Source of the DNA: Syntrophomonas sp.
GTDB lineage: Bacteria; Bacillota; Syntrophomonadia; Syntrophomonadales; Syntrophomonadaceae
Assembly: GCA_016841425.1 (NCBI GenBank)
Contig: JAENZE010000002.1
Location: forward strand, 62,001-126,000
Length of the DNA stretch: 64,000 bases
Reading direction: 5' to 3'
This document shows, piece by piece, positions 40,841 to 49,019 of the stretch. The notes under the pieces were generated by a model. That model worked only from the letters and a program-made list of their open reading frames with translations. It was not told where the DNA came from and did no database searches. The position numbers and the translations under genes are program-made. How positions within the stretch are numbered: the stretch's first letter is position 1; each line of letters begins with the position of its first letter.

Positions 40841-41238
40841 TGGGCCACTTTAAAGATTACGCATATCAAGGAATTGACATTGAAGTTCTCATGCATTTAC
40901 GGAACCTGAAAAAGAAACGAACTGAGGTTTCCATATACGACCCTATTGGTTATGATAAGGAAGGCAATGAAATAGCCTTAATTGATATTTTAGCTGAAGA
41001 TAATGAAATAATAGATATGGTAGATATGAAACTGCAAGGAGAAAAAATCCTTTCCAAGATTGATGTGCTCAGTGAAAGAGAACGTCAAATTATCGAGATG
41101 CGTTATGGGGTCTTTAATGGCTTGAAAGAACCACAGCGTGAGATAGCTCGTAAGATGGGGATATCCAGATCATATGTCTCCCGCATCGAAAAACGGGCTT
41201 TAAAAAAGCTGATTAGGGAGCTGAGTACAGAATCCTAA
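40840..41238 (+). CDS. sigK: 3' half of sporulation sigma factor K (SpoIIIC-like)
   Basis: The 132-residue frame reads, from residue 14, IEVLMHLRNLKKKRTEVSI, then YDPIGYDKEGNEIALIDIL. It compares well with B. subtilis SigK as I recall it (ILMHLRALKKTKKDVSLHDP). It ends with the region 4 helix-turn-helix (QREIARKMGISRSYVSRIEK). Regions 1-2 and the pro-sequence are missing, which is the state of spoIIIC beside skin. The first 11 or so residues come from the element. On its own it cannot be an active sigma factor; excision would fuse it to the 5' half outside the window. A terminator follows. Confidence 0.85.
   Translation: MGHFKDYAYQGIDIEVLMHLRNLKKKRTEVSIYDPIGYDKEGNEIALIDILAEDNEIIDMVDMKLQGEKILSKIDVLSERERQIIEMRYGVFNGLKEPQREIARKMGISRSYVSRIEKRALKKLIRELSTES
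40858..40900. other. probable recombination (att) site of the element
   Basis: Similarity to SigK begins around ATTGACATTGAAGTTCTCAT (IDIEVLMH), so the strand exchange must lie close to here. The exact core cannot be placed without the left end. Confidence 0.55.
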
Positions 41239-41267
41239 TGGATAGACTTAACAAAATGGTATAGAAT

Positions 41268-41293
41268 AGCCGGAAACGGCTTTTTTATTTTTT
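41268..41293 (+). terminator. rho-independent terminator after sigK
   Basis: AGCCGGAAACGGCT followed by a T-rich tract of about 11 bases. Confidence 0.85.
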
Positions 41294-41445
41294 GAATACA
41301 CTATTGGGAAAGATAGTGATACAGAAAAATAATTAATCGTTTTTACACCGGGGGGAGAAATGTTATTCTATATATGAGTATTAAACTCATGGGACCAGAG
41401 AGGATAATATTAGGACTAACATCCAAAAGAAATACGAATAATTCT

Positions 41446-41473
41446 TTGAAATCTAATCAATTAAGTTTATAAT
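41446..41473 (+). promoter_or_regulatory. sigma-A-type promoter
   Basis: TTGAAA, 16-base spacer, TATAAT, 52 bases upstream of the PAS-GGDEF-HD-GYP gene. Confidence 0.65.
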
Positions 41474-41525
41474 GATAAATAAGTCCCTAAAAATAGATCG
41501 GGGTAAAACATTTTGAGGTGCAAAC

Positions 41526-43922
41526 ATGGATAGCAGAAACCATATAAAAGAAGAGTTGAAATCAGGTATATTGCAAATGCGGCAGCAGGTAAGCGAGCTT
41601 CAACTTGCCCATGAGGACAGGCAGGGGCTGGTAGAAACTTTGGAGCAGATGGAAAAAAAGTATCGCCTTCTGGCCGATAATGCCTGTGATATTATTTCTT
41701 TGCATAGTATAGATGGCAGTCAATGCTTATATGTTAATCCTGCCATTTCAAATATTCTGGACTATCGAGAAGAAGATATTGTCGGCAGTAATAACCTTAA
41801 AATTACTGATATGGTTTATCCGGACGATAAAGAGGAGTTATTGAGAATATTTAACAGTACTTTGGAGATGAGTGAAGCATCAGGCAAACTCAGATATAAG
41901 AAAAAAGATGGTGGATCGGTATGGTTTGAAGTAGTAGGGAGATTAATCCATGATGATGATATCCCGGTAGTTCTATTAAGAGCAAGAGATATCAATGATC
42001 AGAAGATGGTTGAGAGCCAGATGGAAAAGCATTATGAGGAACTGCATCGCGGCTATGAGAAAATAGAGGAGTTAAATACCCAGCTTAATGAATACCAGGA
42101 AACCTTGTTGGAAACTAATGCCCAATTAAAACATAGTGAGGAACAGCTGCAATTAGCACTCTGGGGAGCTAGCGAATGCATGTGGGAATGGAACATGATG
42201 GCGGGAAAATTCTTTATGTATGATAAATGGGCCAATGTTCTCGGATATGAATGGGAAGAGAAGGAATTATCTGCTTCCTGGTGGGAGGATTATATTCATC
42301 ATGATGATATCCTGCCGTTGAGTGAAGCACTGCAAACTTATTTGGAAGGAAAAGCGCCTCATTTTTCGGTGGAAGCGCGGGTGAAGAATGGACGAGGTGT
42401 TTATGTCTGGCTGTTTATCACCGGCAAACTGGTTTTTCAGGATAATCAGGGCAGAACTTTGAGAATGATAGGCCTGGGACAGGATATTAGCGCCCAAAAA
42501 CAGGCCCGTCAGAAATTAGAAGATAGTGAAACTAAATATAGAAACTTATTTGAAAAAAATCCTATTGGATTGTGCAAATTTGATCGGGAAGGTAATGTTA
42601 CTGATGTTAATTCGGCCATGGTGGATATTTTAGGTGCTGATTCTCAGGAAGAAATTCAGGAATTGAACATATTTTCTAAAGACAATCAAGAAATACTCCC
42701 GATACTTGATGACCTGATGGAGTTATGTGCTGCTGGAGATAGTGCCGCCGGGGAATTGCAGATAATTACAAGATGGGGAAAGGACGTATGGATCTATTAT
42801 CGCATTGATCCTCTGATGGATGAAGCAGGAAACTTCCTGGAGGCTATGCTGGTATGTGAAGAGATAACCGACCGTAAAAAGGCCGAGGATAAGATAAAAT
42901 ATTTAAGTTTTAATGATAGTCTAACAGGGTTGTACAACCGTGCCTTTTATGAAGAAGAGCTGAAGAGACTGGATACCAAGAGACAGTTGCCGCTTACAAT
43001 AGTCATGGGGGATTTAAATGGGCTGAAGCTGATAAATGATGCTTTTGGACATAAACAGGGTGATTTAGCCCTGCAGAAAGTATCGGAAGTTCTTCGGGTC
43101 TCCTGTCGTCAGGAAGATATTATCGCCCGGGTAGGGGGAGATGAGTTTATAGCCCTGCTGCCAAAAACTAGTTCTGAAGTTGCGCGAAATATCTGCCGTC
43201 GTATCAAGGAGAACTGCCAGAAAGTAGAAACAGCTAACATGAGGTTGAGCATTGCTCTGGGGATGGCCACCAAGGAGAGTGTCGAGCAGGACATTTACGA
43301 AATAGAGCATGAAGCGGAAGAACGTATGTACCGGAATAAACTGCTGGAAAACAGGAGTACCAGAAATTCGTTTATTAATTCTTTAGAAGAAACCCTTTGG
43401 AGCAGGGGACATGAAACGAAGGAACATACTGATCGTCTGCATCAAATATTGGAGGCAGTAAGCTACAAAGTTGGATTAACCAACAGCGAGATAGCCAACT
43501 TAAAATTACTGGCGTCCCTCCACGATATTGGTAAGATAGCCATACCGCCTAGTATATTGGAAAAGGAAACTGGGCTGTCAGAGGAAGAATGGGATACGGT
43601 TAGAAAACATCCGGAAATAGGTTATCGGATTGCCCTTTCGGCACCTGAATTAGCGCCTATAGCAGAGGCTATACTCACGCACCATGAAAACTGGGATGGA
43701 AGTGGTTATCCGCTGATGATAAAGGGTGATAGTATACCTTTGCTGGCTAGAATATTAGCCATTGCTGATACCTATGACGTGGTTCGCAACGGTCGCCCTT
43801 ACCAGCAAGCACTAACAAAAGAGAAGACTCTTCAGGAGATACAGGCTTGTGCTGGGACTCGTTTTGATCCCCGGCTGGTAAAAGTTTTTATTAGTGAAAT
43901 ATCTGCTAGAGAAGATTTATAA
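41526..43922 (+). CDS. PAS-PAS-PAS-GGDEF-HD-GYP cyclic-di-GMP signalling protein
   Basis: ATG 41526 follows TTTTGAGGTG. The 798 residues hold a short coiled coil, PAS1 (about 40-165), a coiled coil, PAS2 (205-320), PAS3 (340-450), GGDEF (455-610) with intact RVGGDEFIALLP, and HD-GYP (620-790) with LHDIGKIAIPPSIL and ENWDGSGYPLMIKGDSIP. Both catalytic signatures are present. It may therefore make and break c-di-GMP in response to a cytoplasmic signal; there is no membrane segment. It is chromosomal, next to the sigK 3' half. Confidence 0.9.
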   Translation: MDSRNHIKEELKSGILQMRQQVSELQLAHEDRQGLVETLEQMEKKYRLLADNACDIISLHSIDGSQCLYVNPAISNILDYREEDIVGSNNLKITDMVYPDDKEELLRIFNSTLEMSEASGKLRYKKKDGGSVWFEVVGRLIHDDDIPVVLLRARDINDQKMVESQMEKHYEELHRGYEKIEELNTQLNEYQETLLETNAQLKHSEEQLQLALWGASECMWEWNMMAGKFFMYDKWANVLGYEWEEKELSASWWEDYIHHDDILPLSEALQTYLEGKAPHFSVEARVKNGRGVYVWLFITGKLVFQDNQGRTLRMIGLGQDISAQKQARQKLEDSETKYRNLFEKNPIGLCKFDREGNVTDVNSAMVDILGADSQEEIQELNIFSKDNQEILPILDDLMELCAAGDSAAGELQIITRWGKDVWIYYRIDPLMDEAGNFLEAMLVCEEITDRKKAEDKIKYLSFNDSLTGLYNRAFYEEELKRLDTKRQLPLTIVMGDLNGLKLINDAFGHKQGDLALQKVSEVLRVSCRQEDIIARVGGDEFIALLPKTSSEVARNICRRIKENCQKVETANMRLSIALGMATKESVEQDIYEIEHEAEERMYRNKLLENRSTRNSFINSLEETLWSRGHETKEHTDRLHQILEAVSYKVGLTNSEIANLKLLASLHDIGKIAIPPSILEKETGLSEEEWDTVRKHPEIGYRIALSAPELAPIAEAILTHHENWDGSGYPLMIKGDSIPLLARILAIADTYDVVRNGRPYQQALTKEKTLQEIQACAGTRFDPRLVKVFISEISAREDL

Positions 43923-43933
43923 TTATAAATCTA

Positions 43934-43994
43934 TGTCACGGGGACGGTTTCTTCTGATACACGTTATGTATCAGAAGAAACCGTCCCCGTGGCA
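43934..43994. repeat. long inverted repeat (REP-like hairpin)
   Basis: Two 27-base arms with a single mismatch (TGTCACGGGGACGG ... CCGTCCCCGTGGCA) flank a seven-base loop. The CACGGGGACGGTTT core is, as I recall, a common interspersed repeat in clostridial genomes. It lies between converging genes and may also serve as a bidirectional terminator. Confidence 0.7.
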
Positions 43995-43996
43995 TA

Positions 43997-44620
43997 TTAA
44001 GCTTTTTTAAGCAGATCTATAAAATGGTGCAGGATAGAGGCGGTAAGGCCCCAAATTGTTTCGCCTTCCCAGATATAGAAATACTGGGGTATGCAGCCGG
44101 TTCGAAAAGGATAATTCCTGCCGTTGGGAATAAGATGAAAGGGAAAGTCATCGGGTACCTGGGCTGAAGTCTTGATGTAATGAACTTCTGGATCATTTTC
44201 CAGGAAAAAGTCCAGTGGTATTAATAGAACATTCTCTACCTCATCCTTATTTATTCTTAACATGCTTGGATCCTGTATTTTTATTTGGGCCAGGTATGGA
44301 ATTATTATGGAGTTGAACGAACTTACCATAATGTCCAGGGGAGCTATTACTTCAAAACAATCCGTTGGGATTCCTAATTCTTCACTGCTCTCCCTTATAG
44401 CCGTATATTGGCTGTAGTCATCAGTTGGTTCTTTAGCCCCGCCGGGAAAACATATTTCTCCTGGTTGGCGGTTCATAGAAAAGGCTCTCTTCTCAAAAAG
44501 CACAAAGTATTTTTCATCTGCAACCATTAAAGGCAGTAGAACAGCGGATTTGAATGTATTTTCGTGTCCTAAAATTTTAGCGTTGCGTCCAGCAAACGAG
44601 CTTATCTTATCTCCTAACAT
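43997..44620 (-). CDS. Nudix hydrolase, CoA-diphosphatase-like
   Basis: The best start is ATG at 44620-44618 behind GGAGGAAAG (minus strand); a GTG ten codons upstream is open but lacks a site. The 207 residues contain the Nudix box GGAKEPTDDYSQYTAIRESSEELGI, preceded by QPGEICFP. In the CoA-type subfamily the UPF0035 motif (LLPLM..EK..VLFEKRA...R..GEICFPGG) precedes the box, as seen here. It would hydrolyse CoA or similar pyrophosphates in the cytoplasm. Confidence 0.85.
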   Translation of the reverse strand: MLGDKISSFAGRNAKILGHENTFKSAVLLPLMVADEKYFVLFEKRAFSMNRQPGEICFPGGAKEPTDDYSQYTAIRESSEELGIPTDCFEVIAPLDIMVSSFNSIIIPYLAQIKIQDPSMLRINKDEVENVLLIPLDFFLENDPEVHYIKTSAQVPDDFPFHLIPNGRNYPFRTGCIPQYFYIWEGETIWGLTASILHHFIDLLKKA

Positions 44621-44822
44621 ACTTCTTTCCTCCAGAGTTTCAACGATCACTACCTATATTTAACCATCCAAGATATTATGGAAGGTGAGATTATCGCTGA
44701 ATATTTTCTATAAGGACTATAAATAACCAGGTTACAACTTTCATGGTAAAATATTTTAAATGCATTAACAAGTTTTATGTTTAAATACTCTTAAACTAAT
44801 TGGAATCGGGTGGAGCTAACTT

Positions 44823-46757
44823 ATGAATAATTACGACCATCTGTTAAAACCCTTAAAGATAAAGTCTATGGATTTAAGCAACCGGGTAGTAATGCCGCCA
44901 ATAACCACTATGCTGGCCAACCAGGATAACAGCGTTAGTGAGGCCAACCTGGCCTACATAAGACGGGTAGCAGGAAGTGGAGCTGGTTTAATCATTACTG
45001 AAGTTGCTGCGGTTCATCCGGATGGTATTGAAGGACCTGGAATGCTGGGTATATATGATGACCGCTTTATAAGCGGGCTGAGCAGGCTGGCCACAGAAAT
45101 ACATAACAAGGAACAGAAGGCTATGGTGCAGATTTATCATGTGGGACGGGAGAGCTTATTCCAGTTACAGAGAGGGAAGGCGGTTGCTCCGTCCGCTTTG
45201 CCCGGAGTATTTAAAATAGTCCCCCGGGAAATGAGTCAAGAGGATATCAGAGAAGTTATTCGTTGTTTTGGTCAGGCCGCAGTTAGGGTCAGGTTGGCAG
45301 GATTTGATGGATTGGAGTTGCATGCGGCCCACGGCTACCTGTTAATGCAATTCCTGTCAGGCCTCACCAACCACCGGTTGGACGAGTATGGTGGTAATTT
45401 CACCGAAAGGTCACGGTTCATTCTTGAGGTGATTAGGGAGGTCAGGCAGCAGGTGGGCCAGGACTTTCCAATATCCATAAGGATTTCAGCAGAAGAATAT
45501 GCAAAGGGCGGATATACCATAGATGATATGCTGGGGATAGTGCATCTGCTGGTCGAAGCCGGAATTGATATGATTCATACTTCTTTTGGAACTCAGGATA
45601 GCCCGGGGGGGATAGTATGTCCAAGCATAGAATATCAACCAGGGTTTAATGCTCAACTGGCAGCTAAAATCAAATCTGTTGTTGATATACCAGTTATAGC
45701 GGTGGGAAGGTATACTAACTTATCCGCTGCGGAAAAGACGCTCTCCCGGGGGGATGTTGATTTGGTAGCTATAGGCAGACAGCACCTGGCCGATCCTAAC
45801 TTTTTCAAAAATGCACTGGAAGATAAAGAAGAAGCTACGGTGGAATGTTTGGCTTGCAATCAAGGCTGCATAGATCGGCTATATAGTGGAAAGGGAATAC
45901 GTTGTGCAATTAACCCGGTTACTGGGCAGGAATTAGACTATCCGGAAAGAGCAGCAGGTAAATTACGGAAGGTTTTGGTGGTAGGGGCTGGCCCCGCAGG
46001 ACTAACGGCTGCATTTCAAGCAGCCCGCCTGGGACATGAGGTGGTTCTGGTAGAAAACTCGGCAAATACAGGTGGACAGGTAACTTTGGCAGCACGAGTG
46101 CCATTTAAGGATGTATACGGCCAATGGATTAAAAAGCTGACCGAAAGTGTTGTAAGAGCAGGGGTAGACATTAAGTTGGGTCAAACAGCTGACATTAATT
46201 TTATTAAACAACAGGCAGTGGATGTGGTAATCATAGCAACTGGCGCCAGAAACATGAAGCCGGCTATTCCGGGGGTAAATCATCCCCATGTTAAAGAAGC
46301 CTGGCAGGTACTGCAGGGAAAAGCTGAACTTACCGAACATACGCTTATTATTGGCGGCGGCCTGGTGGGAATGGAGACTGCTGATTATTTGAGAGCAAAC
46401 GGGGTAGCCGATGTGATGGTGGTCGAAGCTCAATCACGTTCACCGGTTAAAAAGTCGAATGGACATGGATACATGCTGCACCGGCGTTTGAATGAAGCCG
46501 GATACCAGTTGTGTTTGGAAACACGGGTTGTAAAAATAGAAGCAGATAGGGTAATAGTTGAAAAAGCAGGACAAGAAAAGCTGCTGAGCCCAGTCAAACT
46601 AGTTATCATTGCAGCAGGCAGCAGTTCATGTGATGCTCTGGCCCATGCTCTGGAGCAGGAAAATATATCCTGCCATTTAATAGGAGATGCATTGCGGCCC
46701 AGGGGTATACTGGAGGCGGTAGAAGAGGGCGCACATGCGGCCTGGAGCATTTTATAA
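44823..46757 (+). CDS. old-yellow-enzyme family FMN/FeS/FAD reductase (2,4-dienoyl-CoA/enoate reductase-like)
   Basis: Start ATG 44823. The 644-residue protein has an N-terminal FMN TIM barrel (LKIKSMDLSNRVVMPPITT; HAAHGYLLMQFLSGLTN), a 4Fe-4S cluster motif (CLACNQGCIDRLYSGKGIRC, near 344-362) and a C-terminal dinucleotide-binding half (VLVVGAGPAGLTAAFQAARL; LIIGGGLVGMETADYL). Size and order match 2,4-dienoyl-CoA reductase, enoate reductase and BaiCD-type enzymes. The substrate cannot be told from sequence. A monocistronic gene on a regular chromosomal background. Confidence 0.88.
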   Translation: MNNYDHLLKPLKIKSMDLSNRVVMPPITTMLANQDNSVSEANLAYIRRVAGSGAGLIITEVAAVHPDGIEGPGMLGIYDDRFISGLSRLATEIHNKEQKAMVQIYHVGRESLFQLQRGKAVAPSALPGVFKIVPREMSQEDIREVIRCFGQAAVRVRLAGFDGLELHAAHGYLLMQFLSGLTNHRLDEYGGNFTERSRFILEVIREVRQQVGQDFPISIRISAEEYAKGGYTIDDMLGIVHLLVEAGIDMIHTSFGTQDSPGGIVCPSIEYQPGFNAQLAAKIKSVVDIPVIAVGRYTNLSAAEKTLSRGDVDLVAIGRQHLADPNFFKNALEDKEEATVECLACNQGCIDRLYSGKGIRCAINPVTGQELDYPERAAGKLRKVLVVGAGPAGLTAAFQAARLGHEVVLVENSANTGGQVTLAARVPFKDVYGQWIKKLTESVVRAGVDIKLGQTADINFIKQQAVDVVIIATGARNMKPAIPGVNHPHVKEAWQVLQGKAELTEHTLIIGGGLVGMETADYLRANGVADVMVVEAQSRSPVKKSNGHGYMLHRRLNEAGYQLCLETRVVKIEADRVIVEKAGQEKLLSPVKLVIIAAGSSSCDALAHALEQENISCHLIGDALRPRGILEAVEEGAHAAWSIL

Positions 46758-47184
46758 GAGTTTGGAATCAGAAAGAAGCTGCTACGAAAATAGCTTCTTG
46801 GGGATGAAGGCTTAAGGTAGCGCCGGGGGATAAAGGCGATTAGTTGAGCGGGAAATAACTGGTTTCAGCCCGTCAATCTAAAGTATCACCGGCTGACTTA
46901 TAAGGAAAAAATAAGACCGGACCCAAGCGGTCTTAAGCATTCGTCCGTGTAATTTCGTCTGCACTTGTGCCACACAGATATGTTCGGTTGGCTGGAAAAA
47001 GCTTAGAGGATATAAAGGCTGAGTATAGTATTTTTATTTATGATAGAAATATCTCCAGGTATAATCCGAGGCTAATTTTCATTATAATACACAGAGGATT
47101 AAAATGTCCTTTTAGTCAGGATCAGGATTGCATGTATCAGGGATGACAGCAGTGCAGTTGTGCTATTATGCAGGGGGGGTAGTG
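46758..47184. other. intergenic region with hairpins
   Basis: About 430 bases with no gene. AAGAAGCT-(loop)-AGCTTCTT (about 46774-46799) probably ends the reductase gene. TAAGACCG ... CGGTCTTA (about 46911-46934) is a second hairpin. A TATAAT at 47083 lacks a good -35. Nothing else was recognised. Confidence 0.45.
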
Positions 47185-48192
47185 ATGACTGAGCTCCGTA
47201 GAGACATGGTTAGAGATAGCTGGGTTTTAATTGCTAATGGAAAAGCCTTAAAGCCGTCAGATTTTCCTATTTATAAGAGCATGATATGTTCCCGGTTAGG
47301 TGAAGAAATCTGCCCTTTTTGCGAGGGCAACGAAGCACTCACCACCGGGGAATTGGATGCCTTTCGTACCCCGGGATCTTTGGCTAACCAGGAGGGATGG
47401 CTGGTCAGGGCTATACCCAACAAGTTTGCCATGTTTAAAATGAATAAAGAAATATTGGAATACCACTCTTCCGGCATATACAGTCGCTGTAATGGTTTGG
47501 GTCAGCATGAAGTAGTTATTGAAACACCGCAGCATGGGATTCAGCTTCATGAGCTGCCTGCCGATCAGATAATACTGCTGATTAAAATGCTGCAGAAGAG
47601 ATTTAAAGTTCTGGCTTCCGATACACGTATTAAATATATTCAAATATACAAAAACAAAGGATTATTTGCAGGTGCTTCCCAGGATCACAGCCACAGTCAA
47701 ATTCTGGCTTATCCTATGGTGCCGGACCGAAACAAGGGGGTACCGAAATACTTTGAAGAGCATCGGCGGTGTCTGATGTGCCAAATCATAGAAGAAGAGA
47801 GCGGGAAGGATAGGATTATTTATGAAAGCGATCATTTTATTATCCTGAGCCCTTATGCACCCAGGTTTTCCTATGAAGCCTGGATTATACCTAAAGAGCA
47901 CCAGAGATATTTTGCAGATATTAACGATGAAGAGATAAAGGACTTGCAGGCTGTACTGAAAGGATATCTGGCATCCATGCTTGCATGTCTGGATAATCCT
48001 TCATATAATATTATGATAAACAGTGCCCCGGTTAATTTGCATAAGCAGGATGGGTATCACTGGTATATAGAGATAATCCCCCGACTGGTAATTTCTAATG
48101 CAGTTGAAATAGCCAGTGGCTATTTTATTAACCCGGTGGACCCCGAAACAGCAGCCGAAATAATTCGCAATGAACTTCTTATCGAGTTTTAG
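47185..48192 (+). CDS. GalT-like nucleotidyltransferase (HIT superfamily)
   Basis: ATG 47185 follows GGGGGGGTAGTG; the upstream open frame is not needed. The 335 residues start MTELRRDMVRDSWVLIANGK, contain a zinc-binding CPFCEGNE, and have AGASQDHSHSQILAYP in place of the usual GAS..HPHSQ active site of galactose-1-phosphate uridylyltransferase. The His-x-His-x-Gln core is intact, with Ser in the middle where the family usually has Pro. It transfers a nucleotide between sugar phosphates, though the true substrate is unsure. Confidence 0.75.
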   Translation: MTELRRDMVRDSWVLIANGKALKPSDFPIYKSMICSRLGEEICPFCEGNEALTTGELDAFRTPGSLANQEGWLVRAIPNKFAMFKMNKEILEYHSSGIYSRCNGLGQHEVVIETPQHGIQLHELPADQIILLIKMLQKRFKVLASDTRIKYIQIYKNKGLFAGASQDHSHSQILAYPMVPDRNKGVPKYFEEHRRCLMCQIIEEESGKDRIIYESDHFIILSPYAPRFSYEAWIIPKEHQRYFADINDEEIKDLQAVLKGYLASMLACLDNPSYNIMINSAPVNLHKQDGYHWYIEIIPRLVISNAVEIASGYFINPVDPETAAEIIRNELLIEF

Positions 48193-48243
48193 GGCGGCTG
48201 TTTATGGTTAACATACAATTTATATAGACTTGAGGATTTAAAT

Positions 48244-48759
48244 ATGATGAAATTACTCTACCCGGATATTTTTGTGGAATCCTTACTGGATGTTTCCCTG
48301 GAAGAATTAAGAAATAAGAAAATAAAGGGTTTCATATTAGATCTGGATAATACTATTACTCTTTGGAACAGTAATGACATCAGCATTCATGTTGATGATT
48401 GGTTTAAATTGGTAAAAGAGGGCGGTTTTAAAGCCTGCATTCTATCCAATAATGGTGAAAAACGTATTCTGACTGTGGCTCAAAGATTGGATATCCCATA
48501 CATTCATAGAGCAGCCAAACCTAATCCACGCTCTTTTCTTCGGGCGGTAGATTTAATGGGCATTAAGCCAGAAGAGACAGCTGTCATTGGGGACCAGGTA
48601 TTTACCGATGTACTGGGAGGTAATCGAGCTGGGCTCTATACTATTCTGGTAGTACCCCTGGATAACAGAGAGTTTATTGGGACCAAGATTTCCAGGATGA
48701 TGGAGGCCCTTATAATGCACAAAATCAAAGCGTTAAAGCTGCAAAGCAAAAGCGAATAA
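48244..48759 (+). CDS. yqeG: YqeG-family HAD phosphatase
   Basis: ATG 48244. The 171 residues begin LLYPDIFVESLLDVSLEELR, then the HAD nucleophile motif GFILDLDNTITLW, a second motif (ACILSNNGE) and the acid motif (AVIGDQVFTDVLGGNRAG). This is the YqeG/GEP4-like family found in most Firmicutes. It is thought to dephosphorylate a phosphatidylglycerophosphate-like or other substrate. It stands before aroE, separated by a structured repeat. Confidence 0.85.
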   Translation: MMKLLYPDIFVESLLDVSLEELRNKKIKGFILDLDNTITLWNSNDISIHVDDWFKLVKEGGFKACILSNNGEKRILTVAQRLDIPYIHRAAKPNPRSFLRAVDLMGIKPEETAVIGDQVFTDVLGGNRAGLYTILVVPLDNREFIGTKISRMMEALIMHKIKALKLQSKSE

Positions 48760-48795
48760 TGTAAATAAATGGTATTATAATATAATTACCGGGTT

Positions 48796-48991
48796 AAGCG
48801 AATGATTAACATTCGCTTCAGGTTGTCGACAAAGTCGGCAAGATGCCAGACCGATGACGGAAGCGAAGATCAAGGCATAAGAAAGGCCCGCGATTGAGGC
48901 GTACGCGGGTACGTTGATTGAGCGGGTTTTTTGAAATAACGCAGATATTCGCTTTCGTCATCGGTCTGAAGCGAATGATTAACATTCGCTT
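48796..48991. repeat. 196-bp nested palindromic element (MITE-like)
   Basis: A 23-base palindrome (AAGCGAATG ... CATTCGCTT) occurs identically at 48796-48818 and 48969-48991. Inside, a 21-base arm (CAGACCGATGACG..AAGCGAA, 48847-48867) is inverted at 48948-48968 with one mismatch, and a CCCGCG/CGCGGG hairpin lies in the centre. No gene fits. The design suggests a small non-autonomous repeat or a structured leader of aroE. Confidence 0.65.
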
Positions 48992-49019
48992 AAATATTAC
49001 CCCGAAGGAGATGAAACTT

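Larger units (their letters stand above)
1..40890 (+). mobile_element. sigK-intervening (skin-like) integrative element, right part
   Basis: The right end is defined by a large serine recombinase whose stop codon overlaps the start of a 3' half gene of sigma factor K. That is the layout of the skin element that splits sigK in Bacillus subtilis and of its clostridial counterpart. Everything from the left edge to this point is accessory: two Tad pilus clusters, an IscB element, a ParM/ParR-like partition locus, a VirD4/TraG-type ATPase and a DndC-like enzyme. No housekeeping gene was recognised in the stretch. The left end and the 5' half of sigK are not in the window, so the element is at least 40.8 kb. 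The exact right boundary is uncertain by a few tens of bases. That it excises during sporulation is inferred from the gene arrangement. Confidence 0.8.

Noticed and set aside
1-40890. Prophage
   Set aside because: Integrase, HU, RusA-like and S1 proteins alone could suggest one, but no terminase, portal, capsid, tail or lysis genes were seen in 40 kb; pilus and transfer-like genes dominate.
40840-41238. Stand-alone small sigma factor or HTH regulator
   Set aside because: Sequence follows SigK from mid-protein to its end, lacks region 2, and adjoins the recombinase; a split sigK is the better reading.
41330-41525. Riboswitch before the PAS-GGDEF-HD-GYP gene
   Set aside because: Conserved c-di-GMP riboswitch bases were looked for and not seen; a plain promoter at 41446 explains the region.
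48918-49019. Longer AroE N-terminus
   Set aside because: Those codons lie in the palindromic repeat, and a good ribosome site stands just before ATG 49020.
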